Positions 56,253 to 64,000 of a stretch of DNA of 64,000 bases are shown piece after piece (position 1 is the stretch's first letter; every line of letters begins with the position of its first letter). A program made the position numbers and the translations under genes. The DNA is taken from NCBI GenBank assembly GCA_004553625.1, contig SFKX01000004.1:62001-126000 (forward strand). The letters are read 5' to 3'. Source of the stretch: Clostridiales bacterium. GTDB taxonomy: Bacteria; Bacillota_A; Clostridia; Oscillospirales; Oscillospiraceae. Under the pieces are notes generated by a model that saw only the letters and a list, made by a program, of their open reading frames with translations, did no database searches and had not been told where the DNA came from.

Positions 56253-56292
56253 AGCGCCCCGGTACGCGGCTCTGGGCCGCATACCGGGGCGC
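56253..56292. terminator. Convergent terminator between the LCP and flavodoxin/ferredoxin genes
   Basis: A stem of about 17 bp with one mismatch (GCGCCCCGGTA and GCGGC on the left arm) encloses TCTGG. On the minus strand TCTCATTTTCTC follows. Confidence 0.75.
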
Positions 56293-56314
56293 GGACTTTG
56301 CGCGGGGCCTGGGG

Positions 56315-57091
56315 TCACATGAAGATCTCGGGCTCCTTGCGCGTGGAGCAGGACTTGCGCAGGCTGAGCTTGGCGCCGTTCTGGGCGACTGCGCCGAGGC
56401 TCCGCGCGAACTGCGGGCACACGGCGACGCAGCGCATACAGGTGATGCACTTGTCCTTATCGGTCTTGTCGGGCTCCGCTGCCGGGATCGCGCCGACGGG
56501 ACATTCCGCAGCGCACTTGCCGCATTTGACGCACTTGGTCCGGCTGGCGGAGGGGTGCATCGGGACTCCGTCATACTTTCGGAACTCAAGGTTCCCGGGG
56601 ACGACGGCCGTGGGCAGGCTCTCGGCCGAGGCGGCCCAGTCCAGCCGCTCGCGGATGCGGCGGGCGAACTCGTCTATCTTGCGGATGTCCTCGGCGTCGG
56701 GCCGGCCCTCGCCGTATTCGGGGACGATGGAGTGCCGCGCGATGAAGGCGGCCCCGGCCATCACCTTGAAGCCGCGCTTCTCGGCCATGCCGCGCAGCTC
56801 GAGCAGCGCGTCGTCGAAGGCGCGGTTGCCGTATACGGCGACTATGGCCGCGGGCGTCCCCTGCGCGCGGACCCGGGCGAGCCTCTCCGCAAAGGGCCAG
56901 GGTACCCGCCCGCCGAAAACGGGTATGGCGATGACGACGAAGTCCTCCGGGCCGAAGTCCAGCTCCTGCGCGCGGACCGTCACATCCAGGAAATCCGCGC
57001 TCTCACATACGCGCTCGGCGATGCGCTCCGCTATCTTTTTTGTTCCGCCCGTCGGCGAGAAATACAGCGCCGACGCTTTTTTGATATCCAT
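56315..57091 (-). CDS. EFR1-type flavodoxin/ferredoxin protein
   Basis: A 258-residue protein with an N-terminal flavodoxin-like domain (ALYFSPTGGTKKIAERIAER, the FMN-phosphate loop; then AIPVFGGRVPWPFAERL). Two C-terminal 4Fe-4S motifs follow (CVKCGKCAAECP and CITCMRCVAVCP, about 190-225). It probably passes electrons between ferredoxin and a flavin-dependent partner in the cytoplasm. The partner is not in the window. Its promoter is divergent to that of the FG-GAP gene and shares the -35 hexamer. SD AAAGGAGG. Confidence 0.9.
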   Translation of the reverse strand: MDIKKASALYFSPTGGTKKIAERIAERVCESADFLDVTVRAQELDFGPEDFVVIAIPVFGGRVPWPFAERLARVRAQGTPAAIVAVYGNRAFDDALLELRGMAEKRGFKVMAGAAFIARHSIVPEYGEGRPDAEDIRKIDEFARRIRERLDWAASAESLPTAVVPGNLEFRKYDGVPMHPSASRTKCVKCGKCAAECPVGAIPAAEPDKTDKDKCITCMRCVAVCPQFARSLGAVAQNGAKLSLRKSCSTRKEPEIFM

Positions 57092-57112
57092 GCCTCCGCC
57101 TCCTTTTCCCCG

Positions 57113-57141
57113 ATTTTACAACAGCCGGGCCGGCATTGCAA
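57113..57141 (-). promoter_or_regulatory. Promoter of the EFR1-type gene
   Basis: On the minus strand TTGCAA (57136-57141) and TAAAAT (57113-57118) are separated by 17 bp. The -35 is the same six bases used in the opposite direction. Confidence 0.65.
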
Positions 57142-57164
57142 TAGCGGAGGGAATGTGATAGAAT
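57136..57164 (+). promoter_or_regulatory. Promoter of the FG-GAP/dlt-like operon
   Basis: TTGCAA (57136-57141) and TAGAAT (57159-57164) are separated by 17 bp on the plus strand. Because TTGCAA is its own reverse complement, the same -35 hexamer serves both directions. Confidence 0.65.
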
Positions 57165-57216
57165 CCATGCGACGGAAAAAGGACCCATGCAGAGGCAAAA
57201 TGACAGGAGGCAGAAC

Positions 57217-60200
57217 TTGAAAAAGAGCCTATCTATAATAATATGCTGCGCGCTGCTGCTCGGGCTGCTCTCGGGCTGCGGGGAGATAAGCATCCCCTTC
57301 ATAGGCGGCGGCGGGGACGACAGCGTCAAGCAGAACAGCCTGCCCGCGGCGGAGCTGAGCTACAGCTCGGCAAACGCGGAGGAGAACCTGCTGCGCGCCG
57401 CCGTGCTCTATGACGGCAGCGCCGGGACCGGCTATTGGGAGGACACCTACTCCCGGCTGAGCCAGCCGCTGCTGCTGGGCCTGGAGGCGGAAGCCGTGGA
57501 CGTCTCCGGGGACTACTCGCTCGAGGGCTACGACCTGCTCTACCCGGACGAGAGCATCATCTCCTCCGCCAACGCGAAAAACCTCCGGGACGAGATAACC
57601 GCCTTTGTCGAGGCGGGCGGCGGCCTGTTCCTTACGAACGGATTCTATGACTTTTTCGACAAGTCCCTCATCGGCGCGAAGAGCTTCCACGAGCTCGAGG
57701 ACTACCCCTATAATATGCAGTACCCCGAGGTCGAGGACGACCTCTCGGAGCTGCAGGAGATAACGCGCGACTTCTATACGCTCTACGAGGCGTATACGGA
57801 CTTCCCCGAGCTGGAGGGCCTGGAGCGCGGCGTCGGCCTGAAACCCTCGACGGCGGTGGCGCTCTGCACGCGGGTGGGCCTTGCCATCTCGACTGTGAAC
57901 GCCTACGGTGAGGGCTATGTGTTCTTCGCCTCCGGGCTGCTGCCGAACCCCTATTCCATCAGCGGGACGATGCTCGAGCAGCGGGATGAGGGGCAGAGAT
58001 ACCTCTCCGACACCGCCATGAGCGCCACCCGCCTGCTGGAGAACGCCTTCGCCGCCTTCTACCAGAAGCGGAACGTGGGCTATGCGCTCTGGCGGGTCTA
58101 CGGCTCCTTCGGCAACCCGGTGATGAGCTGGGAGCTGCACTTTGAGGAGCTGGGCGGCTTTGCGGACGGCTCCGGCGTGGCCTTTGCCGAGCTCTGCCGG
58201 GAGTATTCGCAGATCCCGTCCTACACCCTGGTGCGCAACAGCTACACCTGGTTCATAAGAACGGAAACGGTCTCCACCCTGCTGGGCAAGTCGGACGGCA
58301 GGCTCAGCTTCGACATGGATTATTACGAAAACGCCTACTCCTCCGGCGCGCACGTGGCCGCCGGGGACGAGTGGCTGAACATCGTCCGCATAGAGGACGG
58401 CGGCAGCTACTTCGCGGACTACCCGGAGTTTGACCAGCGGGCCTACCCCGCCCTGGGGGACCTGGACGGAGACGGCAAGACGGACCTCGTCTGCGGCTCC
58501 GCGGACGGCAGGCTCTATTTCTACCGCGGCCTGGGCTACAAGTCCCGGCTGCTGACGGAGGAGGCCGCCCCGCTGACGGATTCGGAGGGCAGGCAGCTCT
58601 CCGTCTCGAGCTACTCCGCCCCCGTGCTCTGCGACGTGGACGGAAACGGCGTCCTGGACATCCTCTGCGGCGCGGGAGACGGCAAGGTCTACCTCTTCCT
58701 GGGCCAGGGCGGGCTGGAATTCAAGCCCATGGGCGCCGTCATTGAGACGGGCCTTTCCGGCCAGGTCCTGCCCGACTACGGGGACCTGGACGGGGACGGC
58801 ATCGCGGACGTCGTCTGCGGCTCTAACGAGGGCAAGCTCCTTGTGTTCTACGGGACCGGCCCGCTCAGCTTCACGGCCGCCGGGAAGGAGCTTTCCGTGT
58901 TCGGCGTGGACGGCAGCTGGATAGCCCCCAGGATATACGACATAGACGGCACGGGAGGCGCGGACCTGCTGCTCGGCACCTTCGACGGCTACGTCGCCAA
59001 GCTCCTGAGCGACGGCAAGGGCGGCTACTCCGCCGCCGGCTTCATCGAGCTGAACGAGAAAAACTACAAGGGCAACTACTACGCCAAGTTCGGCAACAAC
59101 TGCGTCCCCCTCGTCGCGGACATAAACGGCGACGGGATAGACGACCTCATCTGCGGCAGTCTGGAATACGGCATGTCCTACCCCATAGACAGCGAGTACT
59201 TCCCCTACAAGGCCGAGCTCATGCAGCAGATAAAATATTTCCGGGACAACTATATCTACGTCGGCGCCCACTTCTACACCACGGCCTACGCCTCCGCCGA
59301 GCGGGAGGAGTACGAGCTCGAGCAGCACCTCAAGAGCCTTGCGCTCTACGGCGTGGTGTCGAATAAGCTCGGCGCGAACCAGCACACCTGGTATACGAGC
59401 AGCCAGAGCCAGACGCAGACCTTCCTCTCGCTCTGGGACGCGGGCTTTTTGTGGAACACGGGCTACGCCGCCCCCGGCGACATGGACCCCTTCCCCCAGG
59501 CCAGTGCGCGGAACGTCATAAGCCTGCCCTTTTTCCTGACGGTGGACGGGGAGCGGACGATCCTGCTGCAAAACTGCTCCACCCTGCTCTATACTAACGA
59601 GAGCTGGACGGATATCTCCGGCAAGTACGACATGCCCATGTGCGTCTATTACCACTGCGACTTCACCGCCCAGGACGACACGGAGGCCCGCGAGAGCATT
59701 GAGGCGGTGCAGGCCTTCCGCGAGAAATTCGGCTACAGCTTCGTCATGGAGAACCAGCTGGCCTCGGCGGTTGCCGCTGCGTCGAACCAGCAGGTGGACG
59801 TGCTGGGCGGCAGCCAGGAGCGCTTCGACATAGAGCTCCTGAGCTCGGGCATCACGAACAAGTTCCCGCTCTACTCCGGGGACTACCAGACCTCCACCGG
59901 CCTGCGCCTGAGCCTGGGCGAGCTGCTGGCGGACAAGGACATCCGCACGGACGCGGACGTCTGGCACAGGGAGGGCAACGAGCTCTACCTGGCAACGAAC
60001 CGCCCGGTCCGGGTCTATGAGGCGCTGGAGTCCGAGCCGGAGGCCGCGGCCGAGCACCTGACGAAGGTGAACCTCCCCGCAACGGTCTCCGTACACGCGG
60101 GCGGGGCCTCGGTGAGCTTCCGGGACAGCGGCTATATGGAGGTGGAGACCTCCGTCCCCGCGACGACGGCCTCCGAGGGCTGGACGGCCACCCCGCTGGA

Positions 60201-60267
60201 GAGCGGCGGGACACGGTTTTCAAAATACGGCGCGGCGAGCGCGCTCATCATAAGCTACGGGGAGTGA
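57217..60267 (+). CDS. Large FG-GAP/VCBS-repeat lipoprotein of unknown function
   Basis: A 1016-residue lipoprotein (lipobox Cys21, LLSGC). Residues about 45-250 resemble a glutamine-amidotransferase-like Rossmann fold (AAVLYDGSAGTGYWEDTYSR, FVEAGGGLFLTNGFYD). Residues about 410-650 hold five FG-GAP/VCBS blades with calcium-type loops: LGDLDGDGKTDLVCGSADG, DVDGNGVLDILCGAGDG, DLDGDGIADVVCGSNEG, DIDGTGGADLLLGTFDG and DINGDGIDDLICGS. The C-terminal third may be a deacetylase-like barrel, which I cannot confirm. The start is TTG 57217, seven bases after AGGAGG. It is encoded 4 bp before the dltA-like gene, so it probably works with that surface-modification system. Confidence 0.78.
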   Translation: MKKSLSIIICCALLLGLLSGCGEISIPFIGGGGDDSVKQNSLPAAELSYSSANAEENLLRAAVLYDGSAGTGYWEDTYSRLSQPLLLGLEAEAVDVSGDYSLEGYDLLYPDESIISSANAKNLRDEITAFVEAGGGLFLTNGFYDFFDKSLIGAKSFHELEDYPYNMQYPEVEDDLSELQEITRDFYTLYEAYTDFPELEGLERGVGLKPSTAVALCTRVGLAISTVNAYGEGYVFFASGLLPNPYSISGTMLEQRDEGQRYLSDTAMSATRLLENAFAAFYQKRNVGYALWRVYGSFGNPVMSWELHFEELGGFADGSGVAFAELCREYSQIPSYTLVRNSYTWFIRTETVSTLLGKSDGRLSFDMDYYENAYSSGAHVAAGDEWLNIVRIEDGGSYFADYPEFDQRAYPALGDLDGDGKTDLVCGSADGRLYFYRGLGYKSRLLTEEAAPLTDSEGRQLSVSSYSAPVLCDVDGNGVLDILCGAGDGKVYLFLGQGGLEFKPMGAVIETGLSGQVLPDYGDLDGDGIADVVCGSNEGKLLVFYGTGPLSFTAAGKELSVFGVDGSWIAPRIYDIDGTGGADLLLGTFDGYVAKLLSDGKGGYSAAGFIELNEKNYKGNYYAKFGNNCVPLVADINGDGIDDLICGSLEYGMSYPIDSEYFPYKAELMQQIKYFRDNYIYVGAHFYTTAYASAEREEYELEQHLKSLALYGVVSNKLGANQHTWYTSSQSQTQTFLSLWDAGFLWNTGYAAPGDMDPFPQASARNVISLPFFLTVDGERTILLQNCSTLLYTNESWTDISGKYDMPMCVYYHCDFTAQDDTEARESIEAVQAFREKFGYSFVMENQLASAVAAASNQQVDVLGGSQERFDIELLSSGITNKFPLYSGDYQTSTGLRLSLGELLADKDIRTDADVWHREGNELYLATNRPVRVYEALESEPEAAAEHLTKVNLPATVSVHAGGASVSFRDSGYMEVETSVPATTASEGWTATPLESGGTRFSKYGAASALIISYGE

Positions 60268-60271
60268 GAGC

Positions 60272-61780
60272 ATGAATTCAGCCGTATGCCTGCTGGAGCG
60301 GGCGGCGGAGCTCTGGCCCGGGAACCTTGCGGTCACGGACGAGAGCGGCAGTCTGAGCTATGCGGAGCTGAGGTCGCGGTCCCGGCGCGCGGCGTCGGGC
60401 CTGCTGAGGCGGAGCGCGGGCGCCTCGCCCGTGATGGTGTACCTGCCCAAGAGCGCCGCGATGATAGAGGGCTTCTGCGCCGCGATGTACGCGGGCCGGC
60501 CCTATGTGCCGACGGACGCGGCCGCGCCCGCAGAGCGCCTGCGCAGGATAATATCGAACCTGCGCCCCTCCGCCGTCATAACGAACGCGGAGCTGGCGTC
60601 AAAGCTGGAGGGCGTGGAGTTGGGCGGCGCGCCGGTGCTGCTCGCGGACGAGCTGGCAGCGGAGCCGGAGGACGCCGCCGCCGTGGACGCGGCCCTGGCC
60701 TCCGTGACGGATTCGGAGCCGGTGTACGTCATGTACACCTCCGGCTCCACGGGCGAGCCGAAGGGCGTGACCATCCCGCACCGGGGCGTGCTGCTCTTCG
60801 CGCGCTGGGCGGAGGAGACCTTCGGCTGGACGCCGGAGACGGTCATCGCCAACCAGGCCCCGCTGTATTTCGACGTCTCCGTCATGGACGTCTACGGCGC
60901 GATGCGCTGCGGCGGGAAACTCATACTGACCCCGGAGGTCCTGTTCCGCTTCCCGGTGAAGCTGCCGGAGTTCCTGCGTGAGAACGGCGTCACGTCCATC
61001 TACTGGGTGCCGACGGTGATGATAAACATAGCCAACTCCGGCGTCCTGGAGACGGTGGAGCTGCCGGAGCTGCGGAGCATCGCCTTTGCGGGCGAGGTCA
61101 TGCCGAACCTGCAATTGAACGTCTGGCGCCGCGCGCTGCCGGGTCGGATCTTCGCGAACCTCTACGGGCCGACGGAGACGGACGTCTGCACGGCCTACGT
61201 CGTGGACCGGGAGTTTGCGGACTCGGAGCCCCTGCCCATAGGCAGGCCGCTGCCCAACATGCGCGTGCTGCTCCTGGGCGAGGACGGCAGGCCCGTGCCG
61301 CCCGGGGAGACGGGCGAGATCTGCGTCGCGGGCTCGGGCGTGAACATCGGCTACTGGAACCAGCCGGAGCTGACGGAGCGCGCCTTCTACGTGAACCCCG
61401 AGGGCCTGCCCTACGCGCCGCGCTACTACCGCACGGGCGACCTGGGCTGGTATAACGAAAGGGGCGAGCTGATGTTCGCCGGCCGGCGGGACGGGCAGAT
61501 AAAGCTGCGCGGCAACCGCATAGAGCTGGGCGAGATCGAAAACGCCGCCCGCATGGTCGAGGGGACGGAAAACGTCTGCGCCCTCTTCGACGCGGCAAAG
61601 CAGGAGATCGTGCTCTTTGTCGAGACAAAGGGGACCCTGCCGCCGCGGCAGTACAACCGGGAGCTGAGAAAATATATCCCCGCCTACATGCTGCCCCAGC
61701 GGATGGTGACAATGGAAAAGCTCCCCCACAACGCCAACGACAAGATTGACCGCACGGCGCTCAAAAAGCTGCTCGCATAA
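60272..61780 (+). CDS. DltA-like amino-acid adenylation enzyme
   Basis: A 502-residue ANL-family adenylating enzyme with the full set of core motifs: A3 VYVMYTSGSTGEPKGVTIPH (about 150-170), A5 NLYGPTETDVCTAYV, A7/A8 YRTGDLGWYNERGELMF and GQIKLRGNRIELGEIE, and A10 with the catalytic Lys in NDKIDRTALKKLLA. The length and overall pattern fit DltA, which activates D-Ala and loads it on the carrier protein. Other amino or carboxylic acids are possible. It starts 4 bp after the FG-GAP gene. The carrier protein follows 55 bp downstream. Confidence 0.88.
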   Translation: MNSAVCLLERAAELWPGNLAVTDESGSLSYAELRSRSRRAASGLLRRSAGASPVMVYLPKSAAMIEGFCAAMYAGRPYVPTDAAAPAERLRRIISNLRPSAVITNAELASKLEGVELGGAPVLLADELAAEPEDAAAVDAALASVTDSEPVYVMYTSGSTGEPKGVTIPHRGVLLFARWAEETFGWTPETVIANQAPLYFDVSVMDVYGAMRCGGKLILTPEVLFRFPVKLPEFLRENGVTSIYWVPTVMINIANSGVLETVELPELRSIAFAGEVMPNLQLNVWRRALPGRIFANLYGPTETDVCTAYVVDREFADSEPLPIGRPLPNMRVLLLGEDGRPVPPGETGEICVAGSGVNIGYWNQPELTERAFYVNPEGLPYAPRYYRTGDLGWYNERGELMFAGRRDGQIKLRGNRIELGEIENAARMVEGTENVCALFDAAKQEIVLFVETKGTLPPRQYNRELRKYIPAYMLPQRMVTMEKLPHNANDKIDRTALKKLLA

Positions 61781-61792
61781 GCGCGGGGGCTG

Positions 61793-61801
61793 TGGTATAA
61801 T
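61793..61801 (+). promoter_or_regulatory. Internal extended -10 promoter before the carrier gene
   Basis: TGGTATAAT is an extended -10 with perfect TATAAT, 34 bp before the ATG of the carrier protein. There is no good -35. Confidence 0.45.
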
Positions 61802-61835
61802 GCCCTGGATAACAAAAGGAGCGGAGGAAAACGCT

Positions 61836-62087
61836 ATGGACGAGATAATAGCAAAGCTGGACGAATATATACGCGAGCGCTGCGAGGTGGACGACGACCC
61901 GGAGTACGGCCTGGACGTGAACCTCTTCGACACGGGCTTTCTGGACTCGATGGGCGCGGTGGACGTCATCATGTTCGCGGAGGAGGCCTTCGGCGTGGAG
62001 ATAAGCCAGAGGGACGTCACGCTCTACCCCATGAACACGGTGAACGAGATAGCCGAAGTCGTCGGCATCAAGAAGGGGCTCTGCTGA
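61836..62087 (+). CDS. DltC-like acyl carrier protein
   Basis: An 83-residue carrier protein whose phosphopantetheine attachment site is Ser38 in FDTGFLDSMGAVDVIMFAEE. The C-terminal part (FGVEISQRDVTLYPMNTVNE) matches DltC-type carriers. It is acidic, as expected. It would receive the activated amino acid from the DltA-like enzyme and hand it to the MBOAT protein encoded 3 bp downstream. SD GCGGAGGAAA. Confidence 0.93.
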   Translation: MDEIIAKLDEYIRERCEVDDDPEYGLDVNLFDTGFLDSMGAVDVIMFAEEAFGVEISQRDVTLYPMNTVNEIAEVVGIKKGLC

Positions 62088-62090
62088 AAA

Positions 62091-63239
62091 ATGTGGTTTC
62101 TTGAGGCGGATATCGCCCTGCGGCTGCTGGGCGGCTGCATAGTCTGGGCCGCCCTGAGCATAGCCGCGCGGAAATACTGGTCCCAGGCGGCGCTGGAGAA
62201 CTTCCTGCCCGTCCTGGACCTCGCGCTCATCGCCTACGTCTCGGAGTGGCTGGCCCTGTTCTACGCCGCATACACCGTCGTGACCTTCGGCATAGCCCAC
62301 CTCGCTGGGAAAGGCCGGGGTGCCTGGAGGCCGGCGCTGTTCGTCGGCTGCTGTCTTTTGTGCGCGGTCCCGTTTTTCTACATACGCTTCCGGGAGCTCT
62401 TCCCCGAGCTGCCGCTTTTCTTTGCGCTCACGGGCCTGGCCTACAACATGCTCAAGGCCGTGGACGCCGTCTACTACGTCTATTATTCCGGCGAGCGGCT
62501 GAACTTCCTGCGCTACGCCAACTACATGCTCTTCTTCCCCGTCATCACCGCCGGGCCGATCCTGCGCTACAGGGACTTCTCCCGCAGCCTGCAGCGGCCA
62601 GAGCGCGTGGACGGAGAGAGCCTCACGCGGGACTTCAAGCGCCTCATAAGGGGCTATTTCAAAAAGGTCGTCGTGCTCGCCCTTGTGAACGTGGTGCTGG
62701 CGCGGCTGGCCTCGCTGGGGCCGCGGCCCTGGTTCTCGCTGGCGGCCTGCCTTGTGAGCTACCTGCTGCTCTGGCTGGACATGTCCGGCTACGCGGACAT
62801 CGCCATCGCCATGGGCGGGATGCTCGGCCTCAAGGTCCCGGAAAACTTCAAAAAGCCCCTCAAAGCCGTGTCCTTCACCCAGTTCTGGCGCAACTGGCAC
62901 GTCTCGCTCACGGACTGGATACGCGAGCACATCTTCGTCGTCCTGAACGGCAAAAAGCTCACGAAATACCAGGGCGCGCTGATGGGCTTCGGCACAATGA
63001 TGGTCATGGGCCTCTGGCACGGCTTCTCGCTCACCTTCGTGCTGGACGGGCTCATGAACGGCAGCCTGCTCGCCTTTGAACACCTCTGCGGCATCACCAC
63101 CGTGAAGCGCGGCGCGAACCGCTGGTACGTCCTCTTCCGCCGCTGCGTCGTGGCGCTGGTGTTCTCCTTCACCACGATATTTTATACTCTCGACTCCGCG
63201 CAGCTTTCTAACGTCCTGCGCGGCTTCGTGAGCATATGA
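62091..63239 (+). CDS. DltB-like MBOAT acyltransferase
   Basis: A 382-residue membrane protein with about ten helices and MBOAT motifs: ITAGPILRYRDFSRSLQRPE, DMSGYADIAIAMGGMLGL, FWRNWHVSLTDWIREHIF and MGLWHGFSLTFVLDGLMNG (the conserved active-site His). It moves the acyl group from the carrier protein across the membrane to a surface acceptor. Compared with the usual dltA-B-C-D order this gene follows the carrier, not the ligase. The start ATG lies 3 bp after the carrier stop. Confidence 0.92.
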   Translation: MWFLEADIALRLLGGCIVWAALSIAARKYWSQAALENFLPVLDLALIAYVSEWLALFYAAYTVVTFGIAHLAGKGRGAWRPALFVGCCLLCAVPFFYIRFRELFPELPLFFALTGLAYNMLKAVDAVYYVYYSGERLNFLRYANYMLFFPVITAGPILRYRDFSRSLQRPERVDGESLTRDFKRLIRGYFKKVVVLALVNVVLARLASLGPRPWFSLAACLVSYLLLWLDMSGYADIAIAMGGMLGLKVPENFKKPLKAVSFTQFWRNWHVSLTDWIREHIFVVLNGKKLTKYQGALMGFGTMMVMGLWHGFSLTFVLDGLMNGSLLAFEHLCGITTVKRGANRWYVLFRRCVVALVFSFTTIFYTLDSAQLSNVLRGFVSI

Positions 63240-63252
63240 GGGGGTGCGCCGC

Positions 63253-64000
63253 ATGAAATTTGCACGTTTCCTCAAAAGGGGCGGCTTCATCGCCGCCGTG
63301 CTGCTGGTCGTCCTGCTGGCGGACCTCGCGCTCTCGGCCTCGGGCTTCATCCAGAAGAGCGGCTTCTTCTGGCTGAACGACTTTGAGATAACCCGGCGCG
63401 ACCACCCGGAGGAGGTCTGGGAGAGGGTCATCTTCGGCTCGTCGGAGCTCGTCTCCGCCTACCGGGAGGACCTGACCCGCGCCGGCTATGTGAACCTCGG
63501 CATGGACTACGGCACCGTCCGGGACCTGGCCGAGATGCTGGAGGGCGGGAACATCGCCGTCGGCTCGGAGCTGGTGCTGGCGCTCAACTGGGGCGCAATG
63601 TATGACGATATGGACACGAACCCCACCTACGAGTGGCACCGGAAGTGGTACGAGCCATACTTCTACTTCCAGCGCGACCGGCTCTCCGAGTTCGTCACGG
63701 ACAACCTCAAGGCCCTGCTGGGCGAGGGCGAGTTCCGCCGCCGGACCTATACCGAGCAGCAGAAGGCCTTTTACTACGGCAACATGAGCCAGGCGGAGCT
63801 GGACGAGCGGCGCGAGAAGCTGCACGGGCTCTACTTCGAGGGCGGCATGGAGCTCTATGCGGAAAACCTCGCCGCGCTGGAGGAGGTCTTTGCCTTTTGC
63901 GCGGAGTCGGGCGTCCGAGTGCGGGCGCTGTGGCTGCCGGAGAATCCGCTCGTGGAGCCGGAGCCGCTGGACCTCGAGCTGCGCGAGAGCTGCCGCGCAA
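63253..64000 (+). CDS. DltD-like exported protein, 3' end outside the window
   Basis: The first 249 residues are visible. There is an N-terminal membrane anchor (FIAAVLLVVLLADLALSASG), then the DltD motif FGSSELVSAYREDLTRAGYV (catalytic Ser near residue 63) and GMDYGTVRDLAEML. Next comes LALNWGAMYDDMDTNPTYEW, where DltD proteins have the S-x-Q-W region. The family is SGNH/DltD-like, completing the acyl transfer outside the membrane. The C-terminal His/Asp motif is not in the window. The ATG at 63253 has GAGGGGG upstream. Confidence 0.85.
   Translation, partial: MKFARFLKRGGFIAAVLLVVLLADLALSASGFIQKSGFFWLNDFEITRRDHPEEVWERVIFGSSELVSAYREDLTRAGYVNLGMDYGTVRDLAEMLEGGNIAVGSELVLALNWGAMYDDMDTNPTYEWHRKWYEPYFYFQRDRLSEFVTDNLKALLGEGEFRRRTYTEQQKAFYYGNMSQAELDERREKLHGLYFEGGMELYAENLAALEEVFAFCAESGVRVRALWLPENPLVEPEPLDLELRESCRA

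Noticed and set aside
1..64000. CRISPR arrays, insertion sequences, tRNA or rRNA genes
   Set aside because: I looked for regularly spaced identical repeats, transposase motifs with terminal repeats, and tRNA arms ending in GTTCGA-type T loops; none was found.

Overview
The window looks like chromosome from a GC-rich, endospore-forming, anaerobic Firmicute, most likely a clostridial Oscillospiraceae-type bacterium. This is inferred from gene content, not from a database match. The pointers are sporulation and germination genes (spoIIP, spoVAD, spoVAE, a SleB-type hydrolase), the paired glgC/glgD typical of Firmicutes, a PerR / reverse-rubrerythrin / rubredoxin oxidative-stress block, a Firmicute-style L10 leader, and many GTG/TTG starts behind strong GGAGG sites. 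I saw no tRNA, rRNA, CRISPR array, insertion sequence or prophage.

Layout. 1-8.8 kb (minus strand): two very large paralogous lipoprotein solute-binding proteins, a MalF/MalG-type permease pair, an HlyD-like adaptor and the start of another membrane protein. 9-15.6 kb (minus): a possible 20-codon ORF, the glycogen operon glgC-glgD-glgP, then prs-pth. 15.7-19.7 kb (minus): a Tm-1-like ATP-binding protein, a PEP-hydrolase-like TIM barrel and a cupin, with an AraC-family regulator that carries a second copy of the same TIM barrel. 19.8-26.3 kb (plus): prfB, a CapA-like protein, an LTA-synthase-like sulfatase and the folate genes folE, folP and fused folB-folK. 26.4-29.7 kb (minus): a DUF1002 protein, rsmG, a SleB-like hydrolase and a TSCPD protein. 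29.9-34.3 kb (plus): spoIIP, a CBS protein, perR, reverse rubrerythrin, rubredoxin and a MATE pump. 34.4-37.4 kb (plus): two related membrane proteins around a small XRE regulator, then a lipoprotein. 37.5-41.3 kb (minus): an S24-like domain without its catalytic residues, an ECF sigma factor with its membrane partner (apparently truncated by a nonsense codon), and spoVAD-spoVAE.

41.4-50 kb: a nucleotidyltransferase, rplM-rpsI, a TtcA-like protein, a four-gene transporter/peptidase operon (DUF5058, membrane partner, M20 peptidase, OFA-type MFS), rplJ-rplL with an L10 leader, and GtrA. 50-54.2 kb: a probable PerR target, a ProX/YbaK deacylase, and a TPP-riboswitch operon thiE-thiD-cytX. 54.2-57.1 kb: an XRE regulator with its own operator, an LCP protein and an EFR1-type flavodoxin/ferredoxin. 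57.2 kb to the end (plus): a roughly 1000-residue FG-GAP lipoprotein followed by dltA-, dltC-, dltB- and dltD-like genes, the last cut by the window edge.

Most notable: (i) a dispersed repeat of about 80 bp in three convergent gene junctions, with two hairpins and compensatory changes in one stem; (ii) the FG-GAP lipoprotein plus rearranged dlt-like cluster; (iii) a split Tm-1-like system whose regulator uses a copy of its own enzyme fold; (iv) twin identical operators at the XRE/membrane-protein operon; (v) Per-box-like palindromes linking perR to a small Cys-rich protein gene 19 kb away.
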